Source: Amborella trichopoda (taxonomy: Eukaryota > Streptophyta > Magnoliopsida > Amborellales > Amborellaceae). From it: 64,000 bases of DNA. The DNA lies in NCBI RefSeq assembly GCF_000471905.2, contig NW_006498122.1, positions 2,340,121-2,404,120 on the forward strand, written 5' to 3'. Shown here piece by piece: positions 36,071 through 58,100 of this stretch. How positions within the stretch are numbered: the first letter of the stretch is position 1; each line of letters opens with the position of its first letter. The position numbers and the translations under genes are program-made. The notes under the pieces were generated by a model, which was not told where the DNA came from, did not search any database, and saw only the letters and a list, made by a program, of their open reading frames with translations.

Positions 36071-37543
36071 GCCTCCGCCTCTCTACAGAGCCAGAGAGAG
36101 AGGATGAGAGAGAGAGGAGGTAATCAAGCTCTTCTCATTTTAAGCAGAATGCTTCAATTTCAATTTAAGAGAGAGAAATATGGTGGAGAGAGAGCAGAGG
36201 CCGTTTACAGGCACTTTCAAACACAGGGTTTTAGGGCACGTGAAATGAAGAGAGAGAGTGTTTCAGAGCATGCGAGATGAGAGAGAGAGTTTGTCGTCGG
36301 GGTTTAAGCCGGGGTTTTGCAGTCTGCCGATTAGACCATACTGTTTATTTACTCTCTTCAATAAAACTAATTTTACAACTCCAAAATTTGGGATGTAACC
36401 TCTTCAAACCCATTGAATAACCTTAATAGAAAAAGATTATTAATTGTGATCCTTACCCATTTTCAAAAAATAATGTATTGCGATTAGACAAAAACGATAT
36501 TGTTTTTATACTTGGATTCCTTCATCCATAATAGACTTTGATAGGCCAAACATGAGCCTCTTCTTGAGATAGTTCCAATAATTTGGTTTGAGAAAATGAT
36601 AAGAGATTTCCAAAGTTGAGCGTCTTGGTCAAAAAGGTACCTAATTTTCAAAGGTACCTAATTTTCAAAGGTACCTAATTTTTTTCCAAAAGATTTTATT
36701 AATTGAACAAATTCAGTTGGTTTGATAGATAATATTTTAAATATTTTTAGCAATTTTTATTCTTTTAATAATTTTGTTGATATTTTATTATTTTAAGTAA
36801 TTTTTATTTTTTTAATAATCTTGTTTATGATAATTTATCAAAAAACTATTTTCAATAAATTCTAGATAACAACGTATATGTAAGCCAAATATACATGTAG
36901 GGTTTAAGTGACCAATAGGCTCGCAAGTACAAAAGCGCACATGAGATCTAATGGATGCTCCCCACATGGGTGATATTATTTTCGGATATCAAATGCATTG
37001 TGACATCACATGGAAGAGCATCCTACTCTTCATTTGTCAGGATGTTCAATTTTGGATAATATCTTTGATATTTATAAATCATGAGATGCGTGTCTTTAAA
37101 GGGGTATTAGGGTTTGATATTTAGATTTAAACTTATAATTTTTTTATCATTTATATGATTTCTTTAATTTCATATATTTCCCATGTGATAGTGGGAGAAA
37201 CTCTTAAATTCTAAATTTAAGACTTAAAGATAGAAGAATTAAATCTAGGAGGGTAAGGCCTTCTCTACACTATCTTTTTGCACATAATTCAATCAAAACC
37301 AAGGGAAACTTAGTAAATGATGATTAAAATAAATTTGATTAAAATCTATTTAAAATTTAATTTCAATTGGTGGGAATGTTGAATTGAAAGAGTAGACGAA
37401 AATTAGATTTGAATTTAACTAAAGGTTAATATTGTTAAATGGCCTTGATTATGATAGCCAACTTGGGTTCTAGTGGCTATAACCAAGTTTTTGCTAGCCT
37501 GTAAGATTCATAAGGCATTCCCCTCATTTGAGATAACCCATTA
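36071..37543. other. Intergenic: upstream region of the p32 gene, then AT-rich DNA
   Basis: 36090-36300 carries several GA tracts (CT on the coding strand of the p32 gene), a likely 5' leader or proximal promoter. From 36380 on it is AT-rich without genes; GGTACCTAATTTTCAAA is repeated three times in tandem near 36636-36680. Confidence 0.5.
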
Positions 37544-37871
37544 GGGAAAGGCCTTATACTGTGCAAGTAATGTGCGCGTCAAAAATCCAGACAAAACATT
37601 TCGAAGTCGGAAAACTTTTCCAATTGATCATCTCAACCTCAAGATATATAAATATTAAAAAAATAATAACTTCAAGTCATATAAATAATACATATGTTAA
37701 CAAACTATCTAGACCATCTATTTTCAATATTTTTAAGTATTTATAGATCTGCTTGATTTCCATCATATTTGATATTTTAAATTTTATTACTAGGGTTGGA
37801 CATGGATTCTTAAGCCATACCCATAGTAACATCTTCTTCTGGTAAAATTTAGAAGCGCACCTTACTTATAC
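37544..37871. mobile_element. Mutator-like MITE remnant
   Basis: The left end GGGAAAGGCCTTATACTGTG, then CAAGTAATGTGCGC, resembles the family at 28712. The interior has GATCATCTCAACCTCAAGAT and TATTTTAAATTTTATTA, and the right part has GCGCACCTTACTTATAC. The right terminus seems shortened and no duplication was read. Confidence 0.45.
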
Positions 37872-40340
37872 TAGTAATATGCACTTGCATTGCAAGTGAT
37901 ATTCAATATTAATAATTGAAATATAGTTATCATTTAAAAAATTTCAATAAAACATGATCTTAAGCAAAGAATGTAATGCATTTGTCTTCACAATTGAATA
38001 TTTTAGTAGTTAATAATAAATGTAATAGAAAATATTATTTTTAATATACGATTAATTAATACGAATTCATTTGACATGCAATTAAAATAAGAGAGATCAT
38101 TTAAAAAACAATTTAAATTATATAAATATAACCAATAAATAAATTTATGCGGGGTCTGACTAATGCTAATATAAAATATATTAGCTTAAGACATTAGATC
38201 CTATTAATGTCTATATCTACTATATTAGTCCATTAAGGCATACTCAAAAAGCATTAACCTTATTATAATTAAAAGAACGATGAGAATTTATATATATTCA
38301 TCAATACCTAATTTCAATAATAAGATAGGGGAGAGACATTTAAGGATGAGAGGTGAGATTAACTTATATTTATTTTATTAACCCAGATGTTACCCGTTAA
38401 AAATAGACATGGGAAATAGTAACTTGAGTGAGAGGGATAAATTATTATAAATAAAAATATATAAGTTTTTTATTGGGTTGAGGGATTTTTATTGTGCATG
38501 GGAATGAATGATTTGAATGTGAGAGAAATAAATTATGTTTAATAAAAAAATGGATGCTTATTAATGGGGGATGTGCATTTCAATAGGTGGTATTTTTTCT
38601 ATTGCCCTAGCCAAAGAACTGTAAAGTTTATCTAAAAAGCATGAACCGAATAAATAATTTAAATATACTATTTTTCATAAAAAAAAGACTAAATGCGACC
38701 AAAAGATTTTTAATATTATTTTAAATAGAAGAATCAAGAGGGACATACTGCAAATGAAAAACAGCAAGAAAAAGTTAGAGGAGACAGGATCACAACATAT
38801 CAGTCATGAATGATTTTTAATAATTCAAAATTCATAATTAAAAAATAAAATATATTCAAGTATCTAAAAAAATAAAGAATCAAATTTTGTATATGTTGAA
38901 TATTAAAATAGTCATAAAACTTTTAAAATATAAAAATTATAGCTAAAATATACAAAGACCAAAATTGAGATAGAAATAAAATTATTATTTTATTTTATTT
39001 CTATTATCAATATTAATAATATATTTATTATTATATTATTTTAAAAATGTAATAATAATAATAATATAGTTTATTATTATTATTATTGTATTTTTATTAA
39101 AATAAAATAATATTATTATTATTAAATTATTATTAATAGCATTTTACTTTTATCTTCTAAAGTAAAGCCCATTGATCTTGAATACTAAAGAAAAATGATT
39201 ATTTTTCATTTGGATTATTATGATAAATGATAAATCGACTTTGTTTCTCTCACAATTTTTTCATTTAATTTTGTTTCATAATAAAGAGTTCAAAAGAGGC
39301 AATAATACACATAGAAAATAGCTAGAGAAAGTTATTACTGTCATAAAAAAAACTAATGTAATGTTAAAATATTCATAAAAAATTTAAAATATAATAAAAC
39401 GTGGTTAAAATCATAAAGGGTGAAATTGATATAGAAACAAAATTGTTATAATATGACATAAGAAACAATAAGGAAAAAAATTATTATTTTTTCATTGGCA
39501 TTTAATATTCATGGGCTTTACGTTATACGATAAAAATAATTTATAACATAAAATTAAAATATTATTTCATATTACGGGCATAATACAACTAAAAAATAGC
39601 AAAAGAAAGCTAGAAGAGACAATAGCATAAATAAATAACTTATTGGCGATCAAAATAAAACAATAATAATAATAATAAATATTATTTTATTATTATGTTC
39701 AAATTTGTAATAAAAAATTAAAATTATTAAAAATCTAAATCATTAGTTTCTTCAATCTAATTGAGTTTCACGACCTGTGAGAGAGAGATAGATCAAACCA
39801 CTTATTTTTTAAATGTAAAAAATTCATATTACAAATTGAAAAATATACTACCATTTTATTACTATGTTTAAGTTTATAATAAACAATTTTACTATTTTAT
39901 CACTATGTTCAAGTTTATAATAAACAATTAGAACCATTCAAGAATCTAAATCATTAGTTTCTTCAATTTAATTAAGTTTCACATTCTGAGAGAGGTCAAA
40001 CCAATTATTTTCTATATGTAAGAAATTCATATTACAATTTTAAGATATACTACCATCTTATTACAATGTTCAAGTTTATAATAAAAAACATTAAAACTAT
40101 TCAAGAATCTAAATCCTTAGTTTTTTCGATCAAATTGAGTTTTATGATGTGTGAGAGAGAGAGATCAAACCACTTATTTTCCATATGTAAAAAAATCATA
40201 ATACAATTTGAAAATATACTACATAGAGATAGAGACAAACATCATACTTTTTACCTTTCTCTTAGGAAATATTTTCAAGCTAAAAAAATCCTTGTGAGAT
40301 TAGTAAAGAAATGAACTTCAAAAAGAAAAATACATTGTTT
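37872..40340. other. Very AT-rich intergenic DNA with short tandem repeats
   Basis: No genes recognised. 38990-39130 is dominated by ATT/AAT triplets on both strands, which can pair. 39741-40230 is an imperfect three-unit tandem repeat. Confidence 0.5.
39741..40230. repeat. Three-unit imperfect tandem repeat, 163-211 bp
   Basis: Units start with CATTAGTTTCTTCAAT at 39741 and 39952 and CCTTAGTTTTTTCGAT at 40115. Each contains GAGTTTCA, GAGAGAG, ATCAAACCA, TTCATATTACAA and TTCAAGTTTATAATAAA. The first unit is longer because of an internal duplication of the last motif. Confidence 0.7.
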
Positions 40341-41107
40341 TCTCATAGGATAAGATGGGTCGTGATAGGCTTTTGGGAGGAAGAAATTGAGAGAGAGATG
40401 AGTGCAATAGAAGAAATATTATTGGAGAGATTTAAGATGGGAGTTATCACATAGAGTGCGAAAGAAATAATGAGTTTCTTTATTATACGTTTTTTAGATT
40501 TACTACACGATAGAAAAAATAAAGAGAGAGAAACCATTGAGAGTGACCTTTAGGAGGGAGAGATTTTAGGGAAATAAATGAGAGAGATTTTATTGGAAAA
40601 GGGAGAAAGAAAGATAAAAACAGTAGAGAGTAAACTCTATATGATACAAATAAGAGAGAAATATGAGATTTTAGTAAAATAAGTGGGAGAGAAATTTTAG
40701 GAAAGAAGGAGAGAGATAAAAACATTAAAGAGGGAGGAAGAGATTTATTAAAAAAGAAAACGTTCGGGGGTAGATGATTTATTAGAAAAGAAGAAAGATG
40801 TGATACGTGACACAAAACAGGGGGAATACATTTAAGAAAAAATGTAAGGGAAAGAGAGAGAAAATCTTGTGAGTGGAGGGAGGAATTTATTAAGGAAAAA
40901 AAAAAATAGGACACTTGGAACAAAAATAAAAATGGTATCCCTCTCACTGATAAATAAATAGTAAAAAGGGGCACCTCATACAAACCTCACCCTTTCTTTA
41001 TAGCGAGAGAATCTCAATTGAGATAGAGAAAGAGATTTGTCCATGTTAAAGGTTACCAAGAAAGCATTTTTTAGAGAGAAACATATCAGATAAAGATCTG
41101 AACAAAG
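40341..41107. other. Purine-rich intergenic stretch
   Basis: Long runs of GAGAGA, GGGAGAAAGAA and AGATTTTAGG on the plus strand. The long open frame on the minus strand (40483-40983) is Ser/Leu/Phe-rich because of this bias and has no domain. No gene is called. Confidence 0.55.
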
Positions 41108-41345
41108 GGGGGAGAGAGCGAGAGAGAGAGATTGCCCAGCTAACAATATACAGACAGCTATGGATAAGCAACATGTACCATGTACATGCTACGTGTGGTA
41201 TAGTTACAAGGCATAATCATTAAAAAGGGTGGAGAGAGAGAGAGAGAAAGAAAGAGAGAGAGAGAGACTGCCAAGCTAAGAATATACAGAAGTATGGATA
41301 TGTAGCTTGTACCATGTATAGGCTGAGTGGTATAGCTACTAATTA
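41108..41345. repeat. Two-copy tandem duplication, about 120 bp, each led by a GA tract
   Basis: Both units run GGGGAGAGAG-type tract, TGCC(C/A)AGCTAA, AATATACAGA, TATGGATA, GTACCATGTA, GTGGTATAG. They start near 41108 and 41228. The array lies just downstream of the acetyltransferase gene. Confidence 0.75.
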
Positions 41346-41473
41346 TAATTGGAAGCTCTAATTTATGCAAAATATGATACAATTGAAAAAGAACACAGAA
41401 AAATATTTTGATGGTTTCCAAATCTTGGACTAATTTCTGATATTTATGGCTGAAAGATTGCCACTTCTTTCCA

Positions 41474-51030
<9,557 letters not shown>

Positions 51031-51217
51031 GGGTTCTATTGTTTAATAACACGGATTTTAATTTCACTTCCCTTTCTGTTGTGGGTACAAAACAAAGAAG
51101 AGCAAAAGCTCAAGCTTGCAAGCTTCTCTGATATTTGGCTTTAGGATCCAGTTTCAATATGGCCGAAGCTTTAAGAAAAGAAAGCGTCACCTCGAATCCT
51201 CATCCCGATTGTCATAG

Positions 51218-51556
51218 TAGGGCAGGAAATGGACCGGCCGCAACCCGGACCTGAGTGGAAGATCCGCTCCATGTCCGGTTATGGGTCAAAAAATTGGAAC
51301 CAAAATAGTATTTGGGTCTGGGTACAGTAATATTTTTTGGGTCATGAAATATAAAATATATTTAAATATATAAATATTTTAATTTTTAGGTCAGGTTTGT
51401 GTCCCACGCTACATTTTTGGATCCTCGTCTGGGTCCCATGAATTCAGGTCTAGGTCCCATATCATTTTTTGAATTCAAGTCTGGTCAGGTCTAGGTCGCA
51501 TATCATTTTTTTGAGTTCAGTTCAGGGTCCAGGGACCTCACCCGTTGCCACCCCTA
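51218..51556. mobile_element. hAT-type MITE, TAGGGGTGGCAA family (copy 2)
   Basis: Starts TAGGGCAGGAAATGGACCGG and ends GTTGCCACCCCTA. The interior shares GGGTCAAAAAATTGGA, AAATATATTTAAATATA and TAGGTCAGGTTTG with the copies at 25567 and 59319. No matching 8-bp flanks remain. Confidence 0.6.
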
Positions 51557-51569
51557 CTCATCCGAACCA

Positions 51570-51850
51570 AGGCTTTATGAAAATAAAGTAAAGCCTCACC
51601 TTGAATTCTCGTCAAAAAAGCATTTTGGGCATAGGAAATATCCATGATGGCTATCTTCCAACACTTACTATGAAATTTGAAACTAAAAAAATAATACAGA
51701 TCTTGCGAGTTTTTAAATACTCATTTTTAGGGCTCCATAGAGAGTCTAGATAATGTGTTACAATGTATATTATTTTTAATGCTCAAAATCCTAATTTACT
51801 TTCACAACTGTAATGGTCAAGGCCGGGATGGCCTGGCCAATTTATTTTCC
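51570..51850. repeat. Dispersed non-coding repeat, family A (copy 3)
   Basis: Matches 19108 and 24389 through GGCTTTATGAAAATAAAGTA, CTCACCTTGAATTC, AATACAGATCTTGCGAG and TCCTAATTTACTTTCACAAC. It directly abuts the hAT MITE on its left. Confidence 0.5.
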
Positions 51851-51884
51851 TTCACTTAATGTATTATTTTATTTTAATTGTAGC

Positions 51885-52335
51885 GATATTTATAGGAGCC
51901 GTCCTCCTTGTACTGTACAAGTAAGGCATACCTCAAAATTTTGTATGAAGATGTATTTCTCAGGTCGGAAATGTTATAATGGTTTGAAAATCTACTTGTA
52001 TCACTACTTAAGAAATTTAAAATCTCGAGAATCATTCAGATCGAGTTGAACTACAAATACATACAAATATTGAAAGTAGACAATTGATTTTTTTATTTTT
52101 TTAATTATAATGATATTTATATGAGACGCCCTCCTTATACTATACAAGTAAGGCACACCTCTAAATTTTGTCTCGAGATATATTTCCCATGTCGGAAATG
52201 TTATAATGGTTTGAATATTTACTTTTACAGCTAGTTACGAAATTTTAAGTTTCAAAAATCATACAGATCGAGTAGAACTACAAATATTGAAAGTAAACAA
52301 TTCATATATTTTGTTACAAAATGTAACACTTGCTG
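51885..52335. repeat. Two-copy tandem repeat, 227-bp period
   Basis: GATATTTATAGGAGCC at 51885 and GATATTTATATGAGAC at 52112 begin two units. Both contain ACAAGTAAGGCA, TCGGAAATGTTATAATGG and AGAACTACAAATA-like motifs. The ACTGTACAAGTAAGGC start resembles the ends of the Mutator-like MITEs at 37544 and 57364, so this may be a tandem array derived from one. Confidence 0.7.
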
Positions 52336-53359
52336 TGTTTATATATTTTGAGGTCGAGATGTTCAAATTGAGGGGTTTTCCAACACCTGAACACGCTCTT
52401 CAAGAGGATTTTTGAAATACATATTACTTCAATAGAATAGGGTTAATACCCACCAAAAATTTTTTTCTTTCTTTCCTCTTGATCGGTGTGGTTATAGCAT
52501 GCACCTTCTGGAGCATAAAATCAATTCACTCCATGGCAGTAAAAAACTTTTTTTTTTTTTTTGTAATTCAGTGGGGATGACGAGCCCTTACTTATTTTTT
52601 GAAATCGTTAATGGCTTTTTAATGCGTTTGGTGATGATGGAAGCCTAGACTTTAGCTGGGATACACGTGACTCATTCTCACAAAATAAAAAAAAAGCCTT
52701 ACTTTGGAGCACGTTTTTTGCATGTTTGATAATAGGAACTTCCAGCTTTGAAAACTGAAAATTCTAATTCATGGGAGCACTCCTTTGAAGTACTAAGCTA
52801 AATTGGATTTAGGAAGTTTTGGGCATTGTTGTTAGATTTATGTCATAGGCTTTTTCGGTTTGGTGGAAAAAATAAATCAATTTGGTTATTCGACATATTT
52901 AAGAGAAGCTTTCATACTTTTTTAAAAAAAATTAATATAAAAAAACTAGATATTTATATATATAATATACAAAACAATGGATAATTTTTACAACAAAAAA
53001 TAATAATAAAAACAAAAAACAAACTTTTATGTGGAAGCTTCGGCCGAGTAAGCCTGAAGCAGACTTGAATCTAATGAAGCCTCCACCAAGTTTGGTTTCT
53101 CTTCGGATGAAGTGTCGGTCTCTTCGGTTGAAGTGTCGGCCTCTTCGACCGAAACGAAGCCACTTTGACAACAATACTTAAGACGTTTTCATTGCAAGGC
53201 ATGTGGAGATACTCAACATTCCACTGTTGGGGTTCCCCCCTACCCCCACATGCAAGGGCATATGAGAAGATCATGTAATTCCAATAAAAGTTCGTGGAAT
53301 TATATCATATGAAAAAAAGGAAAACTTAATCACATACTCTCCATATATGCATTTGCTCT
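52336..53359. other. Intergenic DNA, nothing recognised
   Basis: AT-rich sequence. 53030-53165 has a short direct repetition of CTTCGG(A/T)TGAAGTGTCGG, read as two tandem units. No gene is supported. Confidence 0.45.
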
Positions 53360-53652
53360 CATGGGTGGCAACTGGTCGGGCCAGACCCGAACCCAAAAAA
53401 TGATATGGACCCCGACTAAACCCGACTAGACCCGATCGGACCTAACCCAAAAATTAAAATATTTATTTATTTATCGATATTTAAATATGTTTCGTATACT
53501 AGGATCTCAAAAATATTATCAGATTTGGACCCCGAATAGTGTTCAGGTCTAAGATTTGGACCTGGACAAAACCCATCGAATCTAAGTTTTGGACCCCGAC
53601 CCAGACGTTGATCAGGTCTATTCGTCGGGTCCCGATCCATTGCCACCCCTAT
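53360..53652. mobile_element. hAT-type MITE, TAGGGGTGGCAA family (copy 3)
   Basis: Starts CATGGGTGGCAACTGG and ends TTGCCACCCCTAT, inverted to each other. The interior is rich in GACCCGA/GGACCCCGAC motifs. Flanks TTTGCTCT and TTTGTTCC are similar but degraded. Confidence 0.6.
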
Positions 53653-53828
53653 TTGTTCCTTTGAGCAAAGGCTATGCTATAATTATTTTTAGGATCCAAA
53701 ATTTTGAGATACGACCTCATCGAACCTGGCAACCAAACTAATACAAAAGAAACCTGAATATGCAACTGGGATCGGCAAAGAAAAAAATCATGCCATGTAA
53801 TTCCACAGAGAATTGCATGTTAAATGTG

Positions 53829-55755
53829 TTAGGTTTATGTGGCCTTTAAAGGCCTTATAATTGTGTAATAAAAACATTTGATATACTAGAATATGATCTC
53901 AGTGAGAGTGTGGTCCCTCGTGAACCATACTAAGTAAACGATATTTGCTAATATCGATCTGTGTTTGACGATCTAAGCCGGTCGGTTGGAAAAAACCCAT
54001 GTTACCTGAGCATAAAGAACAAACCGGTGAGGGTTTATGGGTTAGCCCTTGATGAGGTTGGAAGACATGTCCGGATCAGTGAGCCGAGGGATTGTGTGAC
54101 CCTTGTGTATGATGGTGACCTACAGAGACAGGGCCAAAGCCTCATCCATGTACCATCACACGACATGCATATCGATAGATCGTTCCGAAAAGTCAGAAAT
54201 TCATTTTTTAGGATGAAGCATATGTATTACGAGATATACCCATATCCGCCATAGAGCTGTGGTCGCATAATGTATTGGTGATCTTGACTCGTCTCTAAGG
54301 GAGGACTTGTAATCTACATACTGGGATTGCGACCCCTTGGCTCATCGGGCAAACTTTGGTAACCCACTAATGGGCCCTTGCTTGGACTGTGAGTCATGGG
54401 AAACACTGAGTTGATCTGATAAAGCAAGTGTGGTCCATAATCCACAATTGAAGGTGGAGTGCCCCATGATTGTTAATTCAATTCCGAAACCATATGGAAC
54501 CATTTCTCATCAAATTAATTTAATTGTGTTTGTTTTATGCTAATGATTATTTTAGAATTATTATTTGAATTTTTTTAACCTTTTGATATTTTATTTATAA
54601 AATTAAATATATTGATTTTACAATGTTTAACTTTTACAATAATTTTTTTTTAAATTTTAAAATGTATAAAAAAAATATCACGAGGGCTCATTGTTCACAT
54701 GGGCCCACCATGCATCACCAATAGGATCATTTATTTGAGATCAAGTTATTTTAAGTTTTGGTAAATAACATTGTGCCATGTAGTCAAATATGATATGGGA
54801 ATATTTTGACCATATATTGACAAAATATTAAAAGTATATATTGACTTGATATATATTTTGAAGAGTTTGTGAAAGTATAAGAAATACTATGCTATTTTAT
54901 GAAATGCATCATATTTTAATTAAATTAAATTTATTTAATTATTTTCTAATGGTGGGGAAATGGTCAAGGAAATGGGAATAATGATTCATGCACATTCCAT
55001 AATGTTGATGGCCCATCAATGAAATGGATGGCTCAGATCTCTTACCCCATAAGTCATCATGATCAACTGTTCATATTCAATCTTAACAAAATAGGCAAAC
55101 TACGAAAAACCCTATACCTAATTTTGTACTATAAATAGGGGAGTACCCCCTATTTTCTACACCTTTCTCTCTCTCTCCCACGGCTCTCTATCTCCTTTGT
55201 CCCATAGGGGTATGCCCTACTCTCTCTCCTCTGACCTTCTCTCTCCCACCACTCTCTATCTCCTCTTTCCTATAGGGGCATGCCCTACTCTCTCTCCTCT
55301 GGCCTTCTCCCTCCAAACTTTGTCTCTCTCCTAACCCATAGAGGAGCACGCCCCAACCCTAGAGTCCTAACTATTATCTCTCATCCTAAAAATTATAAGG
55401 GTTTGGTAATGTGGGGATAATCCAAAATATTTGGGGGGTTAGGTTTTGAGCTTTTAGAGATTTAAATGTGAATATATAGTTTGGCCAAAATTTACTTTTT
55501 CGTTCGATAATGAAGCCGGACCGTTGATCCCGCGCTATTAGATGGTGGTGACTCGGTGCGTGGTGTAATAAACCCGGTTGAGGTAATCTCCGGCATTATT
55601 CATTTTGTTTATTGCAATATTATCTTATATTTTATTCTCAAGCATAGTGCATAGTTGTTTCAATGACATCAAGTTGTTAAGATATTGGTTTTATTGTTAT
55701 GTTGATTTTATTTTGAAATTTTTTTTGTTTTAATAGAGACTACCTGCAAGTGATA
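53829..55755 (+). mobile_element. LTR-like block (unclassified, non-coding), runs into the assembly gap
   Basis: It begins near TGTTAGGTTTATGTGGCC and continues about 1.9 kb to the gap. Parts: an unrecognised 5' region including a 97-codon frame without a known domain, a TATA box (TATAAATA at 55130), and a CT-rich leader with a 68-bp tandem duplication (55177 and 55245). The arrangement resembles the promoter and leader of a retrotransposon terminal repeat. The matching repeat and any primer-binding site were not seen and may lie in the gap. It looks incomplete; age cannot be judged. Confidence 0.33.
55130..55137 (+). promoter_or_regulatory. TATA box of the LTR-like block
   Basis: CTATAAATAGGGG at 55129-55141, followed about 30 bp downstream by a CT-rich leader. 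A textbook plant TATA context, but the downstream transcript is not identified. Confidence 0.45.
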
Positions 55756-56420
55756 NNNNNNNNNNNNNNNNNNNNNNNNNNNNNNNNNNNNNNNNNNNNN
55801 NNNNNNNNNNNNNNNNNNNNNNNNNNNNNNNNNNNNNNNNNNNNNNNNNNNNNNNNNNNNNNNNNNNNNNNNNNNNNNNNNNNNNNNNNNNNNNNNNNNN
55901 NNNNNNNNNNNNNNNNNNNNNNNNNNNNNNNNNNNNNNNNNNNNNNNNNNNNNNNNNNNNNNNNNNNNNNNNNNNNNNNNNNNNNNNNNNNNNNNNNNNN
56001 NNNNNNNNNNNNNNNNNNNNNNNNNNNNNNNNNNNNNNNNNNNNNNNNNNNNNNNNNNNNNNNNNNNNNNNNNNNNNNNNNNNNNNNNNNNNNNNNNNNN
56101 NNNNNNNNNNNNNNNNNNNNNNNNNNNNNNNNNNNNNNNNNNNNNNNNNNNNNNNNNNNNNNNNNNNNNNNNNNNNNNNNNNNNNNNNNNNNNNNNNNNN
56201 NNNNNNNNNNNNNNNNNNNNNNNNNNNNNNNNNNNNNNNNNNNNNNNNNNNNNNNNNNNNNNNNNNNNNNNNNNNNNNNNNNNNNNNNNNNNNNNNNNNN
56301 NNNNNNNNNNNNNNNNNNNNNNNNNNNNNNNNNNNNNNNNNNNNNNNNNNNNNNNNNNNNNNNNNNNNNNNNNNNNNNNNNNNNNNNNNNNNNNNNNNNN
56401 NNNNNNNNNNNNNNNNNNNN
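55756..56420. other. Assembly gap (665 N)
   Basis: A run of undetermined bases. Any open frame crossing it is meaningless. Confidence 0.99.
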
Positions 56421-57363
56421 ATTATATGTACTTTTGGTAGTAAAACATTTATAGGATTATCTCAAAACCAATTTTCATAACTAATTGTAAAGTTTTAAAC
56501 TCAAAAAATGGTTAAAATCAAGTAGATCTATAAACATATGAAAATATTGAAAATGAACGGACTATAGATAATGTGTTACAAGATGCATTATTTTTATAAG
56601 TCAATTTTTTTTTTTTTATATATATGATCCCAATGTTGTGATGATCAATTAGAGGGTTTCAACGTTAAAACAAGCTTTTTTTTTTTTTTTTATGGATTTT
56701 GGAGGTGCATCCTTAATTATACATTTTAAAGTTTAAACCTTATATAATTTTTCTCCTATTTTAAAAGAGCTGCAGCCCTATGAAACTATTTTTTTTTAAA
56801 AAAAAAATTATTGACTCTATTCTTGGCATTTACCTTAAAAAAAAATGAAAAAATTAAAAAAGGATGATGCTTTGAAGGACATGCAAGTTAATTACTCACT
56901 GATATTTTAGATCAAACTCCATAAATACCAAAAGTAAAAGCAACAAAGTGCTTTTTGGAGAAATCTAATTTTGTGTACTTCTTTGAAAGAAGAACAAGTC
57001 TTTCTTTTTGTAATTTTCGAGAGAATAATGATTTTTTGATTGGTAGAAAAGCGCAAAATAAGCTACTTTTTTAATCATTGCTCTTTCTTGAGCTCCGAGT
57101 CACGTCTATCACCATCATAGAGCATTCAGCTTTCCCATCAACATGAAAATTACCTAATTACCCTTAATCTGTCGACCATTAATAGCCGTTAAACTCACCA
57201 AAATAACAACATACCCCTTAAATCTATTTTATCGGGATTTTGAGGGCCGATATTTTCATGCAGACGATATTTTGGAGAGGTATTGTGGACTCTTAACTTG
57301 TTACCTCATGAATGATAGTTAAAATAGTGTTTGGTTGCTTCTTATTATTCTCTTCTTTTTTTT
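56421..57363. other. Intergenic AT-rich DNA right of the gap
   Basis: 56470-56660 resembles interior motifs of the Mutator-like MITEs (GATCTATAAACATATGAAAA, TAATGTGTTACAAGATGCA). The rest shows no gene. Confidence 0.4.
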
Positions 57364-57745
57364 GGGAAGAATTTATATAAGCTATCAACCTTATACTGTG
57401 CGAGTAAGGTACATTTAAAAACCCCACTAGAGAAGTTTGTTCTTATAGTGGGAAATTCTCAAATCAATCATCTCGACCTCGAGATTCAGATACATGAATA
57501 AAAGGGAGTTTCTAGTCTTAAAAAGAGTTATTCGAACAAATTATTTGGGTAGTCCATTTTCATGTGTTTATTATAGATTTGCTTGATTGTCACGGTTTTT
57601 GGAACTCTAAATTTTATAATTGGGGGCAACAATAGATTTTTGTGTCATTGCAAGGCTTTGTGGCACCAAAACTGTATTTTCGACATATTTTTTAGGCATA
57701 CCTTACTTCAACAGTTTAAGGTCGACACCTTATACAAACCTCACA
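57364..57745. mobile_element. Mutator-like MITE (about 382 bp)
   Basis: The left part GGGAAGAATTTATATAAGC, then TACTGTGCGAGTAAGGTAC, faces a right end whose reverse complement reads GTGAGGTTTGTATAAGGTG. Interior TCTCGACCTCGAGATTCA and CTAAATTTTATAATT match the family at 28712 and 59530, and the length is nearly the same. A homopolymer at the left edge hides the target duplication. Confidence 0.55.
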
Positions 57746-57839
57746 TTTCTCTTGTGGTTGGTAATGTTGGATTTGGGACCCAATGGATATAGATACAAGG
57801 TTGTTATGCCTAACTACCAATCTACTACTATTGCATCAA

Positions 57840-58100
57840 TAAAATATGGACACGGTTTATATGAGTCTACGTAAAAACTAGTCACCTCTTAAAAATATAT
57901 TTATGAGATAGTTTTTTAGACTTAATTTTTAAGGACATGTAATCTCTAATATGGATATCATGAATACGAATAAATAAATAAATTTGAAAATTATAAATAA
58001 TAATTATACTAAAAAAATATTTGGACAGTTAGCTTCAATTATTTTTAGATGGATCACCTATTTGCATCCATCTTTAAGATGGATACTTTATACTTCAAGA
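57840..58100. repeat. Dispersed non-coding repeat, family F (copy 2)
   Basis: Matches 24055-24320 through ATGAGTCTA, CACCTCTTAAAA, TTTTTAAGGACATGTAAT, AATAAATAAATAAAT and the ATCCATCTTTAAGATGGAT palindrome. Confidence 0.45.

Noticed and set aside
40483-40983. 166-codon minus-strand frame
   Set aside because: Low-complexity Ser/Leu/Phe frame opposite a purine-rich tract; no domain and no splice context.
53961-54254. 97-codon plus-strand frame
   Set aside because: No recognised domain, inside the LTR-like block; kept as part of that block and not as a gene.
55750-56454. Long open frame across the N run
   Set aside because: Undetermined bases only; an artefact of the assembly gap.
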